Part shown: one piece after another, positions 48,604 to 60,860 of the stretch
Layout of the letters: each line of letters starts with the position of its first letter
Position numbering within the stretch: position 1 is the stretch's first letter
Assembly: GCF_964275005.1 (NCBI RefSeq)
Contig: NC_092706.1
Location: forward strand, 8,515,144-8,579,143
Source: Diadema setosum
Lineage: Eukaryota > Echinodermata > Echinoidea > Diadematoida > Diadematidae
Length of the DNA: 64,000 nucleotides
Reading direction: 5' to 3'
Program-made: the position numbers and the translations under genes
The notes under the pieces: model-generated
The model's input: only the letters and a program-made list of their open reading frames with translations
Databases searched by the model: none
Told to the model about the DNA's origin: nothing

Positions 48604-49704
48604 CTCACTCTCGGGAAAGGGTAATGACCCAGCACGAATCATTTTTGATTGAAAACAAAATTGAATGTGAGCGGACTCCAAAGACAGTATATGCAAAATC
48701 ATCAAACGCAATAATTCTTGTTCACCTCCTCAAAAGCACAAACAAACATGCACGAACATGCAGCCTTACACACTTACAAAAGTAAAGGACAGAGTGTCTT
48801 ATTCGTTCCCCTTGAGAAGGCTCCACGACGATTTCAACTTTGGATCGAGAGGTAGATCAGCTTTTCTGACGCGCATCATTTTGCTGATTAGCAATTAGAT
48901 ATGGCAAGTTTCCACTCGCATTAATTGAATTGCACTGAAAGCCGGATAAAGTTGCTGGCATTACTAAAGCTAATGATGGTTGACCCGTTATGGTGATAGA
49001 GAGGAAACTATACGTATGCAATGGACGCCTTCCTCAATACGCTGTTATTTCCACCTCATTTGCGTCACACAACGCTAATCAAATGTACTTTCGTAGGTCA
49101 ACGCCTCCAGCGAACGCAAATGCACTTAAAAAAAGTTATCAAGATGGCGTCAATTTCTTGTTGACTCCAAAGCATAGTTAATCACGAAAAAAACAAACGT
49201 ACATTATGAGGACATTGATTCGCCCCCGAATTTTATCTATCACGCTAAGCCATCACTAGGGTAGGGATACATATAACACAATGCATAGATGAGAAAATTT
49301 GCTACATTTCGATCACTGTTGTCAGCATTATCATAAACCTTACTATAAGTTTCAGTATATACTGATAATGGCATCAACAATAAAGTATTCGTTTATTGTT
49401 TTTCTTTACTAGATATTATCTTGATGACATAATTATTATACTTTCAGTGGACAGAAAGCCTGATAGGGTTGTATATACTGTTTAAATTTCCTGGCACGAA
49501 GATGTCAACAATGTTATTTCCATCATAATTATCTTTACTACCACCATTCTCGTAGTCATTGTGTTTCGTATGTCTGTTTATTAAAAGAAAAAAAAAACAT
49601 GTGCGCAAAGACTAGTTGTGCAATAACTCGTACCATCGCTCGCTCCTAACAAAGACAAAAGCAAGAGAAAAATAGTACACAAACATGAAACAAAATGCAG
49701 CACA

Positions 49705-49805
49705 ATCATGGTTAATATTGACGAGTTACACTTGCAACTATAGGTTTAAGAGAGGGTATGGTTAACGTTGACGAGTTACACTTGTAACTGTAGGTTAAGA
49801 GACAG
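49705..49805 (+). repeat. tandem duplication of about 52 bp
   Basis: GGTTAATATTGACGAGTTAC through CACTTGCAACTATAGG and AAGAGAGGGTAT is repeated with a few changes (GGTTAACGTTGACGAGTTAC, CTTGTAACTGTAGG). Confidence 0.85.
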
Positions 49806-50775
49806 ACTACCTAGTGTTCCGGTTTGTAACTGAATCAAGTTGGATTTTGAAGCTCTATACCCCCCTCTCAGATAACCTATCCCCAGAGTAGAGATTAGTG
49901 ATTGTGGATTACAACACTAATCCCGATTAATAATTCCGGTCAGCGGGGGCATGAGTACCAATGATAAATTACAACACCGTAGAAAGAAGAGTGCCACGTT
50001 GGTAGAAAAAAGTATCTAGATCTTATTTTAAGGTAGGCGTGGTTATAACTACCGCGCGGATGTGACGTCAGCCGCCATGTCATCACCATCATAGATCAAA
50101 GCGCGTAACAGGGATACCACTCCATTTCGTGTTTCGATGGCTGGGGGGGGGGGGGGGGGTGGGTGACGTCACGCGGACTAAAGAAAATGCCATCGGAGTG
50201 GTTAGTGGTGACAAGCGCTCGAACGGGATGACGGTAGACGGAGTGTGAAACGTAACGTCACTTTTGCGTTTTGGCGGTTGGCTATTAAAAGGACAATATC
50301 CCATTTCCGTGGTTAACCCGAACGTAGCGTGCAGTGAAAAAAGCACTCTGTTCTTTTCGCTTGTTCATTATTGTCATTGATAATGGAATCCGTTGCTTAT
50401 CACCAATTTACAATCTATTTCGACGTGATGCCAATGATATTTCATTATAAACATACTCCTTATTCAATTAAATCAGCGGTAAGCTCTTTATATTGAGGAT
50501 AATCGACTTTTTACATTATTTCATTAGTGCTAAAATTCACCAGAAAGTGTACCTTAAATGGAGAACTAAGACAAGTGGCGACTTATTTCATGACACCAAC
50601 ACAACACATGTTCCATTTCTTCTTTTTTCACTTTTAGCTATAAGAGCTTTTCAATGTTACGCGGAAGCACTGTAAACGAGATCAGACGTGTCCTGCGCTC
50701 CTTTTCTGTTCATTTCATATTAGAGACAAAGAAGAGATGCGGGCTTACAGGAGAACAACAAAATCAAATTGCTTA

Positions 50776-51277
50776 TACCCTGCAAAAAGTCCGGTGTTAA
50801 ATAGTGAACACCGAGCTGGTGTTAAATTTTCGGTGCTCATTTATGGTGTTAAATTAACACCCCCGGGTGTCATTTCCAAATTTTAAACTGTTTTTTGAAG
50901 AGTTTCTTAGTAACTGCACTTCTTGTTGATTTTTAATTTAAACAAGACGATCAAGAATTTTACATTAAAATACTAGATTTTTGAAAAAATGTGAAAATAA
51001 TTTTACACCAAAGTAACACCAGCTGGTGTGGTCCCTTATTGAAGCTGGACGGGTGTTAAACCATTGATATTAACACCAACAAGTATCAAATCAACACCAC
51101 GTGGTGTTATTTTTTAATTAACACCAGTACAGTGTCAAAATAACACCTGGTACAGTGTCAAATTAACACCACGAAGTGTCAGGTGAACACTTTTCAACAC
51201 CATCACAGTGCATTTTTAACACCTGTGGGTGTGGTCCTTTATTGAAGTTTGATCGGTGATCATGTTTTTACAGTGTA
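50776..51277. mobile_element. TACMCTGYAAAAA-ended element rich in GGTGTTA words
   Basis: Left end TACCCTGCAAAAA. The right end TTTTTACAGTGTA mirrors it with two differences. The 502-bp interior is a mosaic of GGTGTTAA/TTAACACC words and a duplicated block around GGTGTGGTCCYTTATTGAAG (about 51,026 and 51,230). No coding frame. It is a non-autonomous TIR element; superfamily not assigned. Confidence 0.65.
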
Positions 51278-51844
51278 GACAAAGTTCAGCCATGTAACGT
51301 TTGGAATGTCTGCCTCTGTGTGTGTGGCACAAATCGTTTGAAAATATCTTCCTGAGAACCTGGGTAGGTACAGTCATTTAACTTACTGATGTTTAGTTCT
51401 CAAATATGCTCAGTCAGAAATGGTGGAGAGCCAATACTTGGAGGTTATTTGCGGGTTAAAAAAACAAACAAAACAAAAAACAAACAAAACAAAACAATAT
51501 GAACCAAAAAAATTGTTGATTTTCTCTAGCCATCGAAAACCAGTCTAAATCAAATAAAACGAGAGATCTTACGGGGGGGGGGGGGGGAGGATTTCAAGAA
51601 GCATTTTGCAGAACGAACTTGTCGGGCAAATTTGATCTCAACCAATCAGGTGCAATGTTTTCAGTAGCTTATAACAGTTTGTCCAAAAAATGAAATGCCC
51701 CCCCCCCCCCCCTGGAGCCGTTCAGGCGCGTATAGTTTTTAAAGTGGCGTTTTGTTTATAGTATGATGTGAAGTTTAGGTTGTATGTATGAGAAGAAGTA
51801 CGTACTAAGCAACACGAGATCTGATGTCTTATAATGGTAGCAGA

Positions 51845-51912
51845 AGAGAAGAAGAAGAAGAAGAAGAAGAAGAAGAAGAAGAAGAAGAAGAAGAAGAAGA
51901 AGAAGAAGAAGC
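51845..51912. repeat. GAA triplet array
   Basis: About 22 GAA/AAG triplets. Confidence 0.95.
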
Positions 51913-53050
51913 ATTATTCCCCAAAAGATCATAGTGCAAGAATGACTCGAAAACACATTCAAATCGATATGTCGATATGCAATGGACTGTACTGCCGGGG
52001 GCATTACTCTATGCTCCAGAAAAAATGAACACATGGAAGCTCAAAAGCATAAACAAGAGAATTTAATTTTAGTCGTTTTAGGATCACTGCGATCTTAACT
52101 AGACTGCCGATCACACCAGTCTTGACCCGGAAGCAGAAAAAGAAGCGCTCACGATAGGTTATTCGAGGTCAAACTATGAATCTCGGCTGCTCCTCCCTTG
52201 CATGTAGTCATAATTATGTCAAAAGTGGGCATCTGGCCAAATTTCCCACAATGCAATGCAGAGAGAACTAAAACAACCAGAAGAAACAATGGGGGCATCA
52301 CTGGAAGTTTGCAGTCAAAGCATCGTGTGAGTCTGTACTTTCCAAATATTCATCATGGAATATATTCCAGGAACGCTCAACCGCAAGCTTGTGATGTTAA
52401 TGGAGTTTCTTTTTTTCTTCTTTGGCGTATTCTTTTCTTCATCTTGGGATGAAGAGAGCGGAATAGGAGGAAGAAGAGGGGGACGAGGAGAAGAACATAG
52501 AAAGAAAGAAATAAAGAAAGAAAAGAATAAGAAACATAAGAAGAAAAAGAAGACAATTTCTGCATTCGAGTCGTGCTGCTACCACTTTCGGAAACTCAGA
52601 ACATAAGAAATCCATTAGTTGATCCCGAATATACGTGCTAGCAGCGAATCTAGAGAAATCGATTTTCTGGAGACGTCACAGACCCCTGCCCCACCCCACC
52701 CCTCCCGCTCCAAATGAAATGGAGGATACATTTTCACGGAAGCGTAACGACGCCATTATAATTTATAGTTACATGAATTCCCGTCGGGGAAATTTTTATT
52801 TCTTGTCACTTTGTTTTGTTCTTGTTGTTTGTTTGTTTGTTTGTTTGCATCGGTAATTACAGTGATCCTAACTCAGGAGATTCTATAGATAGTTTATAGA
52901 AAGTATAGATTCGGTAAGCAAACAATGTAATTGATCGATGACGGAACTGACAGAAAGTTGCTCACTTCCGACAGTTTGTGTATATAAAATTGTTCTTATG
53001 GGAGAGAAGTTAATCTCGTGATTCAAGGGTAATTGCATACAAGCGAGTCT

Positions 53051-53250
53051 AGGGCAATTACCCCCTGGGCAATTACCCCGGACTCTTCCCTTGACCCTAA
53101 TCCTAATCCTGAACCTAGTCCTAACCCTAACCTAAACTCTAACCCTAAACGTAATCCTAACCCTAATCTTTACTCTAACCTTATCACTAACCAGTATTTA
53201 GTAGGGAGGGGGGGGGGGGGAGGTAATTGCCCTCCTGGGGTAATTGCCCT
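53051..53250. mobile_element. 200-bp inverted-repeat element carrying telomere-like repeats
   Basis: The ends AGGGCAATTACCCC and GGGGTAATTGCCCT are perfect 14-bp inverted repeats, each followed by a second partial copy of the same word. Between them lies about 105 bp of degenerate CCCTAA/CCTAAT/CTCTAACC units (53,094-53,200), related to the animal telomere repeat, and a 12-G run. No coding frame. Confidence 0.7.
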
Positions 53251-53301
53251 GATACGATACAGACTGATTGATTTCCCTCTATGTACGTATATATGTTTGA
53301 A

Positions 53302-53400
53302 CGTATGTATGTATGTATGTATGTATGTATGTATGTATCTATGTATCTATCTATCTATATATGTATCTATATCTTTCTATCTAATTATCTTTCTATCTCT
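53302..53400. repeat. GTAT/ATCT tetranucleotide repeat
   Basis: GTATGTAT run grading into CTATCTAT and CTTTCTAT. Confidence 0.9.
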
Positions 53401-55499
53401 TTCAATACGAAAATCTTGAGAATGGAAGGTAAGATTACACAGAGAAGAAAAAAAAGTGATCTTTTACAATTCAATGGATGGCCTATTCATATCAAATAGA
53501 AGTCACGTATGAAAAAGAAAATAGATAATTTGATACAAAAATATTATGTAATAGACGGGTGTTTTACGGTAGATAGTGATTTTATGAATTACTACGAAAG
53601 AGTGGAAAATTCAAATCATTGGATGAAAGCAGGAGCAAGTTGTGAATCGGTTCACGGATAATCCTCTAATCCATATGTTACATAAACATTATTCACTTAT
53701 TTTAATTAATATCTCCCAAAACAATGATTATACATTGTGTATACAGAACAAATTTTGTTGCTGCAGTCAGAAAGAAAGGAAGAATGAAGGGAGATGGAAT
53801 GAAAAGAAAAGAAGAAATGAAAGTGGACGAGAAAAAAGAGCAAAATGAAAAGAAGACACCTACACGTCACAGATTCCCGCTTTGTCTCCTCTCGAGAGAC
53901 TCCTTTGTCGTTTTCGGCATATTTCAAGCCGATCTTTCAAGAAATCAATCCATGTTTTGCTTGGTCTCTCTCTGCTGTGAGCAAGCGAATAGTCTTGTGA
54001 AAACTCAATATTCAAGCATTAATTCAAAGGGATAGCGCATCCTACCCATCACTTCCTTCTGCCATGGTACTTGGGAGTTGCACATCTCGAGAGCAAAGAG
54101 TCTTTTGCTGGAATGGCCTCATCTGGAGGACATCTGTTGAATTCTCATGATTCTGTCCCATTCCCGGGCGCCACGTCTTTTTTTTTTTTTTTTTTTTTTT
54201 TTGCGCTGGCGTACTTTTCCGAGATCTCCTATTTTGATGGGGACGTGATGTGCACTGGCATTGATCTCGGTATTATCAGTCGATATCGCATTGATGTTTG
54301 GCTTACACCATCCGGTCCGCGCATAAACATAGAGTGTGGACTGGGACGGGAATTTGTTGTGAAGAATCGATGTGTGGCCGCTAATGCTTGCGAGAACACG
54401 AGTCAAAGATGTAACTGACTTTTGCCATTAGTCAGCGGTTTTGTTTTGTGTGTTTTTTTTTTTTTTTTTTGGGGGGGGGGGGGGATAAAACAGTCCAGAC
54501 CACTTCAACAGCTTTAAAGAGTCCTAAACTTTGATTTATCTTAGTTGAGTTAATGTTTTGCTTTCCGTTTTGACCGAACTCTCAACGGACCGATGGGCCG
54601 TTCAGTTCCGCGCCCTTTTTATTGACGTGAAGATGCTGGCCAGAGATTTAAACTCTAGTCTGCACAGTATGCAAATGTGATTCCCACTTCCCCCGTGTCA
54701 TTCATATCCGCCCCCTTCCTCCACAAAAAAGAACGAGTCAAAAGAAAAACACCAACAACAAACAAACAAACACACAAACGAAACCTCAGAAAAGGCGCGG
54801 CATATTGAAAAGGTGCCTCAGTCCTTATCAGGAGCTCAAATGCACTTCATCTTTGATTCATCGTACCCGTTGTTTCTGGATGAACGCATTCGCGCAAGCG
54901 AAAATCGACTGATCGGCACAAACCGTGCCGCAAAACCTATACGTGGGAGCTGAGATAAAAAAAGGATGATGAAGTATCAGCACAAAAAGAGGAAGAAAAT
55001 AGAAACCCAAAAAAGAAACTCCACGAAAAAGAAGGAAAATGAAAAAGAGACACCGTCAGACTATCAGGACAAACATGGATTCATAGAAATGATTCGAAAA
55101 GAAAAGAGAATGCAAACGTGGTTTAAGCTGCCCAGTCTTTTTCCAGTTCATACAATGCTATGTCTATCTGGGCTTGTCTAATGAATCTTTTAACACTCTG
55201 TGTGCCTGGTTTATTTCCTATCCATAGGTATGTATGTGAACTTTGTGCACATTTAACTTTATTGAAACAGAAAATGTTAAGGAGAGGCTGCCGGTTGACT
55301 GAACGCCCATCCTTAAAGTGTAGAGACATAAAAGTTTTGTCTTAAAGGTCGTCGAGATCTATTAGCGTGAAAGAGATGAGCACTTTTGTTGCCCTTGTTC
55401 CGACTATGACCATTTTTTGAAGGGAAGAAAGCATTTTTACATATTAGCGATCTAAAGTAGATTGAAACATACTGCTAGTCAACTTAGTAGGGTTGGCGT

Positions 55500-56005
55500 T
55501 GCGATCGTTATTCTGAATTAGTTTTGACTAACATAATATAAGTAAGATAACACATTCTCCGGTGATGTCAGAAGGTCCCGTGATGCCATTACGTCATCTT
55601 TGAAAGAAAAAAAGAACTAGAAATATCTGTTCATTTTTCATCTCAATCTCTATATTTCTATCATGATCTAATGACATGTCACTATCTTTCTTTTTACATA
55701 CGATTGTTATTCTTTGTTAAAAGAGTTTTGATTCGACTATAAGAACATGTGTGACGTCAAAGGGCACCATGCTGCTCTTACGTCATCTTTGAAGGAAAAA
55801 AATCTGTTCCATTTCCTCTTAAACTTCTATTTTCTTAATATGATCTTATATAAAGATATCCCTATAGGTCTCTCTTTTTATTTTGTTTCTGGCGTATGAT
55901 TGTTATTCTGAGTTGGCTTTGATCAAATTATAAGAGGAATAACGAATTCTAAAGTGACGTCACATGGCGCCACGATGCTATTACGTCATGTTTTAAAGAA
56001 AAAAA
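55500..56005 (+). repeat. about 197-bp tandem repeat, 2.5 units, with CRE-like sites
   Basis: Units start at GATCGTTATTCTGAATTAG (about 55,502), GATTGTTATTCTTTG (about 55,702) and GATTGTTATTCTGAGTTGG (about 55,898). Each carries a GTGAYGTCA-type word and, about 30 bp on, TTACGTCAT, so six CRE/ATF-like half or full sites recur at fixed spacing. Regulatory use is only inferred. Confidence 0.7.
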
Positions 56006-56934
56006 AAAGACAGTGGACAGTACCGTCGTGTCAACATACGGGATTAGCATGTGGGTACTAAAGGCAATGACACAATCGCTCTGTAGTTGCCGTCCACACG
56101 AGATTAACAAACAACATAATCGATACATTTGTGTACCCACCTGCAAAGAGAAATTTTTATTAAGTCCCCTAAAAGCAAAGAAACCTACCCCTTCCGCCAA
56201 GCTTTCTTCGCCTAACCAAAGCAAGTACCCACTGTTAATTACCCTGAAACGCCGGGGGGACACGCTCGTTTTCTCAGCGACATGCAACATTGATTTCGCG
56301 TTACATGTCATCACCCGTAATGAAAGATACATTGACAACAAACGAAGATCGAGAGGGAGACAAAGATATAGAGAAAGAGAAGGAAAGAGCGAGCGAGAGA
56401 TTAAACACTATAGTGCATATGCTCTTTCGATCGTCTGGATGGTAGACTGTATCGTTGTACCGTAAATTCCCTAAAGATGCGTATCAGAACTGCGATAAAT
56501 TCACGTTTTGAATGGATGGGACGCCAACGTTGACTGGGCACAGATCAATGTCTCCATTGGTTCTTTTACCGAATTTTCCGCAGACATTAGGCAAACAGGG
56601 AGTGGAGTTTTCTAAAGACGCATTACGAGGAAAGTTTGTTTTTGTTTTAATTTAAAAGTAACACAACTGGAGCAATTTCTTTTTTCTTCTTCTTCTTTTA
56701 GAAATCTATGACAACCTTTTTCTTCCAAGCGACACCATTCATCTTTAAAAGATTCTACATAGTAGATTATGTACGGAGATATAATAAAACTTATCTGTGT
56801 TGTCGTCGATAAAAAATTAATCAATCAAATAAACAAGATTATGTCAAACTGCCCTTACCAGTGTAATAATGTGGCTTTTTAACTAAGTATAAAACGCTGA
56901 TCATGTTGAATATTTAACCATGTTATTACTACAC

Positions 56935-56935
56935 C

Positions 56936-56980
<45 letters not shown>

Positions 56981-57036
56981 GATTATGATTACTATTATTA
57001 TTGTTATTATTATCATTATTATTATGTAGTAGTAGT
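56935..57036. repeat. ATT triplet array
   Basis: TTATTATTA run of about 85 bp followed by GTAGTAGTAG. Confidence 0.95.
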
Positions 57037-58561
57037 AGTAGTGGTAGGGAATGATAATATTGCCATCGTTATTATCTTTACTAATATTAGTGCTATAATA
57101 GTATTATTATCAATTAAATTGTATCTCGACTACGATGCAAACATCGATATGTCGCATACGCATTGCCACGATTGCTTTACTTCTGGTACTACTGCTTGGC
57201 AGTACTACATTACATTTCGATGTTATCCTATACCCATTACAAGTTACTATTCTTATACAGATATCTTTCTCGATTTTCTTTAACAAAAACCTCCAAGTGA
57301 CTAGATAACAAGGTCTGTTATTTAAGTAACTGGCTGCTAACTGATTGTTCTCCTGTCGAATTATGACGAGCCAATCATAGGCGTCAGAACAGCATGGCAA
57401 GCTCAGCAGTGAAATTCGCCTCCATTTCTAATGCCTTCTTCAGAGAGTCACAAAAGGAGTTATTATTACGTCTCTTGGTAATAGAGGCAGATCGTATATT
57501 TTTCCTCCTCGTGTTCCCTCAGCGAGATTTGCACTTTTTTTGTTCATAATCACTAGCCGCCTATGCCGCTCACCGAAACACCATTCTGTAGTTCTGTCGG
57601 GATGAGAAGGGGGGGGGGGATGGGTGCGGGACAGGAGATATTGCACTTTGTCTGTTTCCCTTTCATTAAGCCTCAGAGAACGATCGCGTCAAGGTGCCCC
57701 AGCCATTGTGTACAGAACAATTTGGAATGGTCGTGACAGACTTAACCGGGAGATTGCGAAGAACGCGGCAAAAGTGGTACGTGCATTTAGCGAGTTTGAA
57801 GTTATGCGTCCATTTATCCATGCAATATAATGCAAGGTAGGCCAGTGGTAATCATTTTTTTGAGGTCTTCTTTGTTTAAAGCGCGTAAAGCGAATTACTT
57901 TTGCTCGTTTGATGCTGTTCCCCAAACGTTATGCCTAATTCACCATTTTGGAAACCAAAAAGGAACATGACACCGCGGCAAACGCCAAAGTACAACCGAT
58001 GTCGCGGTCGGCGGGTTACCTACGTTAATACCTAATTCACCACGCTAGAAGTCGGGGCTTGAAAAAGAATAGCACAGTAAAGAGATCATGAAGTGAAAGA
58101 AATCCAAGACTTCTTTGTAGAAAGCAAACATGAGAGGAAAATTGCATTGCTGGATTGAACCAGATTTTCACACCAGTAAATATTAGTGTAACAATTGCGT
58201 TAGCATAGGAGGCCAATTTTGTTTGACAAAAAAAAAAATAAAATCTCAGACAAAAATTAGGTTGTCGTGTCCTATGAGATTACGCTGTGCATCTCAGGTT
58301 GCCCAAAGGGAGAATTAAAAAAAAGGAGAAAATGTATAAATAAACTAAGAATTAGAGAAAAAGTAAAGGTGTATTAGAACGATTTTGCGGCTTTGTCAAA
58401 ATTGCAGGAAATTCGTTTCAGCACTGTTCGGATTGATTGCAACATGGGGCAAACGCAATTATTTACCGACAGATTGGAGCCGCTTGACAAATAGTTCAGC
58501 ACTGTTTGAAAAGGTGAATAAAACACGGTGAATGTATGTGTGAGAATGCGTGTCGGCGTTG

Positions 58562-58562
<1 letters not shown>

Positions 58563-58604
<42 letters not shown>

Positions 58605-58640
58605 TATTTGTATGTGTGCGTATGTGTGTGTGTGTCTCAT
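58563..58640. repeat. GT microsatellite
   Basis: GTGTGT run; a CA run lies at 58,791-58,818. Confidence 0.9.
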
Positions 58641-58785
58641 GGGAAAGTAGAAAGGGGAAAGGGAGTGGAGAGTGACAAAGAGACATAAAAAAAAAGGGCA
58701 GAGGAAGTGAGAAAATCTGGTCCGCTGGCCTTGTGAATTATTAGAAACAGACATAGACGATGGGAGAGAAAACCCCAAAGGAAAA

Positions 58786-58821
<36 letters not shown>

Positions 58822-59704
58822 GACATACTGCAAGAATATATGAGTAAGTCTATATAAAAACCAATTCTAATATGCCAATATAGAGGAAATGAAAATGATA
58901 ATGTGCCCATATGAAAGGAGTTTGAAAAGCAGAATCATTTAATTTCCTGGAAGTATTAAAAAACACCATATCTTAAACGCAACATGACGAAGCAGAAGAC
59001 AGGTACCTCATCAGAGGTAGACATGAGGTGTCCACAGGCAGAAAAGAGAAGCACGATTTAGTCTTGGGAATTTCTTTTCTTTCTCACAGGCAGATGGAAG
59101 TGTGACTTAACGTAGGCAGAGAAGTAGGTTAGATAGAGACGCGATGTGATGTGACGTGCATGAGATCGACGACTCATTTTCTCGTGGTCGTAAAGTCAGT
59201 TTTTCTCCCAATATCACCTCGCATTTGGTGGGGCCATTTTCATGTCCGTTAACAAGGCTTAATATCTGTTCTCAACTCACTAGTGCATTTTGAACCTGAT
59301 AAGTCATTTGCAAAATCCAACATTCTTTTTGCTGTTTTCATGAAGAATGAACGCCACTCTTTCTTTAAGGGTGCAACTGTTCCGAACTTCTGGAAGAGGA
59401 AGATACAACGCAGGGACTTTTTGAAATGCCATAGCACTTTGTATGACCGCACTTGACGTTTTACAGATGTTTGTGGTTGTGGGAAGGGGGGGGGGGGGAG
59501 GTAAAGTATTTTGATTCTCGTGACATATCCAGACAACGCAGGCGAGAGCACCAGATAAGGAATGATCTACACTCCCTCTAAAGAGACCGCTATTGGTTCG
59601 AAAAATGCTTTTTCGAATATCCTTTTACTCCATTTGTTTGGTCAACAGCGCCAAGGGAGCGCATCTGGAAATGTACTGTAAGATTAACATGTTGAGTGGC
59701 ATTA

Positions 59705-59823
59705 CATGATGATGATGATGATGATAATAATGATGAAGATTATGTCGCCTTCGTCTTCTTGGATGATGATGATGATGATGATGGTGATGACAATGATAAT
59801 GATGATGATGATGATGATGATGT

Positions 59824-59854
<31 letters not shown>

Positions 59855-59857
59855 ATG
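59705..59857. repeat. GAT triplet array
   Basis: GATGATGAT with one non-repeat gap (about 59,738-59,762). It explains the poly-Asp frame. Confidence 0.95.
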
Positions 59858-59997
59858 ATGGTCTTATTTGGTCAGTTTATTCTTTCCGGTCGTTACTTTG
59901 ACTTACTTCAGGGTCCTGTATCTCCACCATAACCCTGTTTTTGTCAAATACATCCGTCAATATACAGCTATGCCAGGGTGAATATTGCGTGCTAGTC

Positions 59998-60160
59998 CAG
60001 TGCTTCTTAACCGGTGGGCCGCTAAGCATTCTCAGCTGGACCGCGATGTCAGACAAAAAAATACTGAATTTAAAGATTCGTATTCGATCTAACTGGGCCT
60101 CGAGAAAAAAAAAATGCAGGAGCCAAAGTGGGCCTCTGTTAAGAGAAGGCTGAGAAGTAT
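59998..60160. mobile_element. hAT-type MITE, CAGTGCTTCTTAACC end
   Basis: The left end CAGTGCTTCTTAACCGGTGG and GGCCGC are typical of hAT non-autonomous elements (CAGTGNTTCTTAACC). The right end GTGGGCC...GGCTGAGAAGT mirrors it loosely. About 160 bp, non-coding. The exact right end is uncertain. Confidence 0.6.
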
Positions 60161-60185
60161 TCATCTATTAAATCTAAGCACGAAT

Positions 60186-60253
60186 GCGGGACATGAACCT
60201 AGGACCTGATGTTTAACAATAATTATAGAACAATATCCACTACATCACCCCCA
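60186..60253 (-). mobile_element. tRNA-like SINE head
   Basis: On the minus strand an A-box-like GTGATGTAGTGGATA and a B-box-like GGTTCATGTCCCGC are spaced as in a tRNA. The acceptor stem does not pair, so this is a SINE head rather than a tRNA gene. Confidence 0.5.
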
Positions 60254-60316
60254 TATTTATAGTGCAATATATTCGACACGTAAGTCACTATTTCTAGATT
60301 ACGGACAAATACATGT

Positions 60317-60426
60317 GTTGCGACACGGATTGTCGCCCCTACACGGATTGTCGCCTCCTGCTCGGGGCGACAATCCGTGACGGGCGCTGGCGGCACGGAT
60401 TGTCGCCCCCGTCACGGATTGTCGCC
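60317..60426 (+). repeat. left terminal inverted repeat of the 2.37-kb element
   Basis: Contains five motif copies as two forward, one reverse, two forward. It pairs with 62,578-62,687. Confidence 0.9.
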
Positions 60427-60605
60427 TGGCGACAATCCGTGACGCTTGTGCAGTTCCCAGTTTTTGACCTCGAAGGCGACAATCCGTGTTGGCAAAAAAA
60501 TTGTTGCGACACGGATTGTCGCCCCGTCACAGATTGTCGCCCCGGGCTCGGGGTGGTTCCTCCGGTGTTAAGCTTTGGTGGGATGAGTATGACTGGTAAG
60601 TTATG

Positions 60606-60860
60606 CGTATGTATGTGTGTGTGTGTGTGGGTGGGTGTGTGTGCGCGCGCGTGTGTGTGTGTGTGTGTGAGCTGCATGGTATGTGATGTGTATGATTTGT
60701 TATTTGTTGTGTGTATGTGTGTGTGTGTGTGTAAATGTGTGTATGTGTGTGTGTTTGGAGCATAATAATACAATATGTAGAAACTGTGCATGTGTGGTGG
60801 TCATAGTGGTAGTGGTTTGTTTGTCTGTGTGTATACGTGTGCCTGTATGCTTACTTGTGT
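60606..60860. repeat. GT-rich subterminal tract
   Basis: Long stretches of GTGTGT with GCGCGC and GTATGT, strongly G over C. Mirrored by CA-rich DNA near the other end of the element. Confidence 0.8.

Larger units (their letters stand above)
38766..53050. other. gene-poor stretch
   Basis: No convincing exon. A GC-rich patch at 39,457-39,720 has open frames in several frames but no family match. Microsatellites, MITE copy 2, repeat-family copies and homopolymer runs are listed separately. A TGACGTCA (CRE-type) palindrome lies near 50,061 in a locally CpG-richer segment (50,040-50,340), which could be regulatory. Confidence 0.5.
53251..59990. other. gene-poor stretch
   Basis: No exon with family support. 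The frames at 54,071-54,418 and 56,013-56,465 are open but unrecognised and cross poly-T or repeat DNA. CCTAATTCACCA occurs twice (57,928 and 58,031) in a CpG-richer patch at 57,900-58,070 with no gene found. Confidence 0.5.

Noticed and set aside
53094..53200. True telomere or chromosome end
   Set aside because: Units are degenerate, short and bounded by inverted ends with ordinary sequence on both sides.
54071..54418. 115-codon frame
   Set aside because: Crosses a 22-base T-run that would encode poly-Phe; no recognisable domain.
56013..56465. 150-codon plus frame and overlapping 130-codon minus frame
   Set aside because: No family features; the end runs into a GA-rich tract, and neither strand shows clear splice or start support.
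60313..60791. 150-codon frames on both strands across the TIR
   Set aside because: They follow the repeated 14-bp motif and GT/CA repeats and have no family character.
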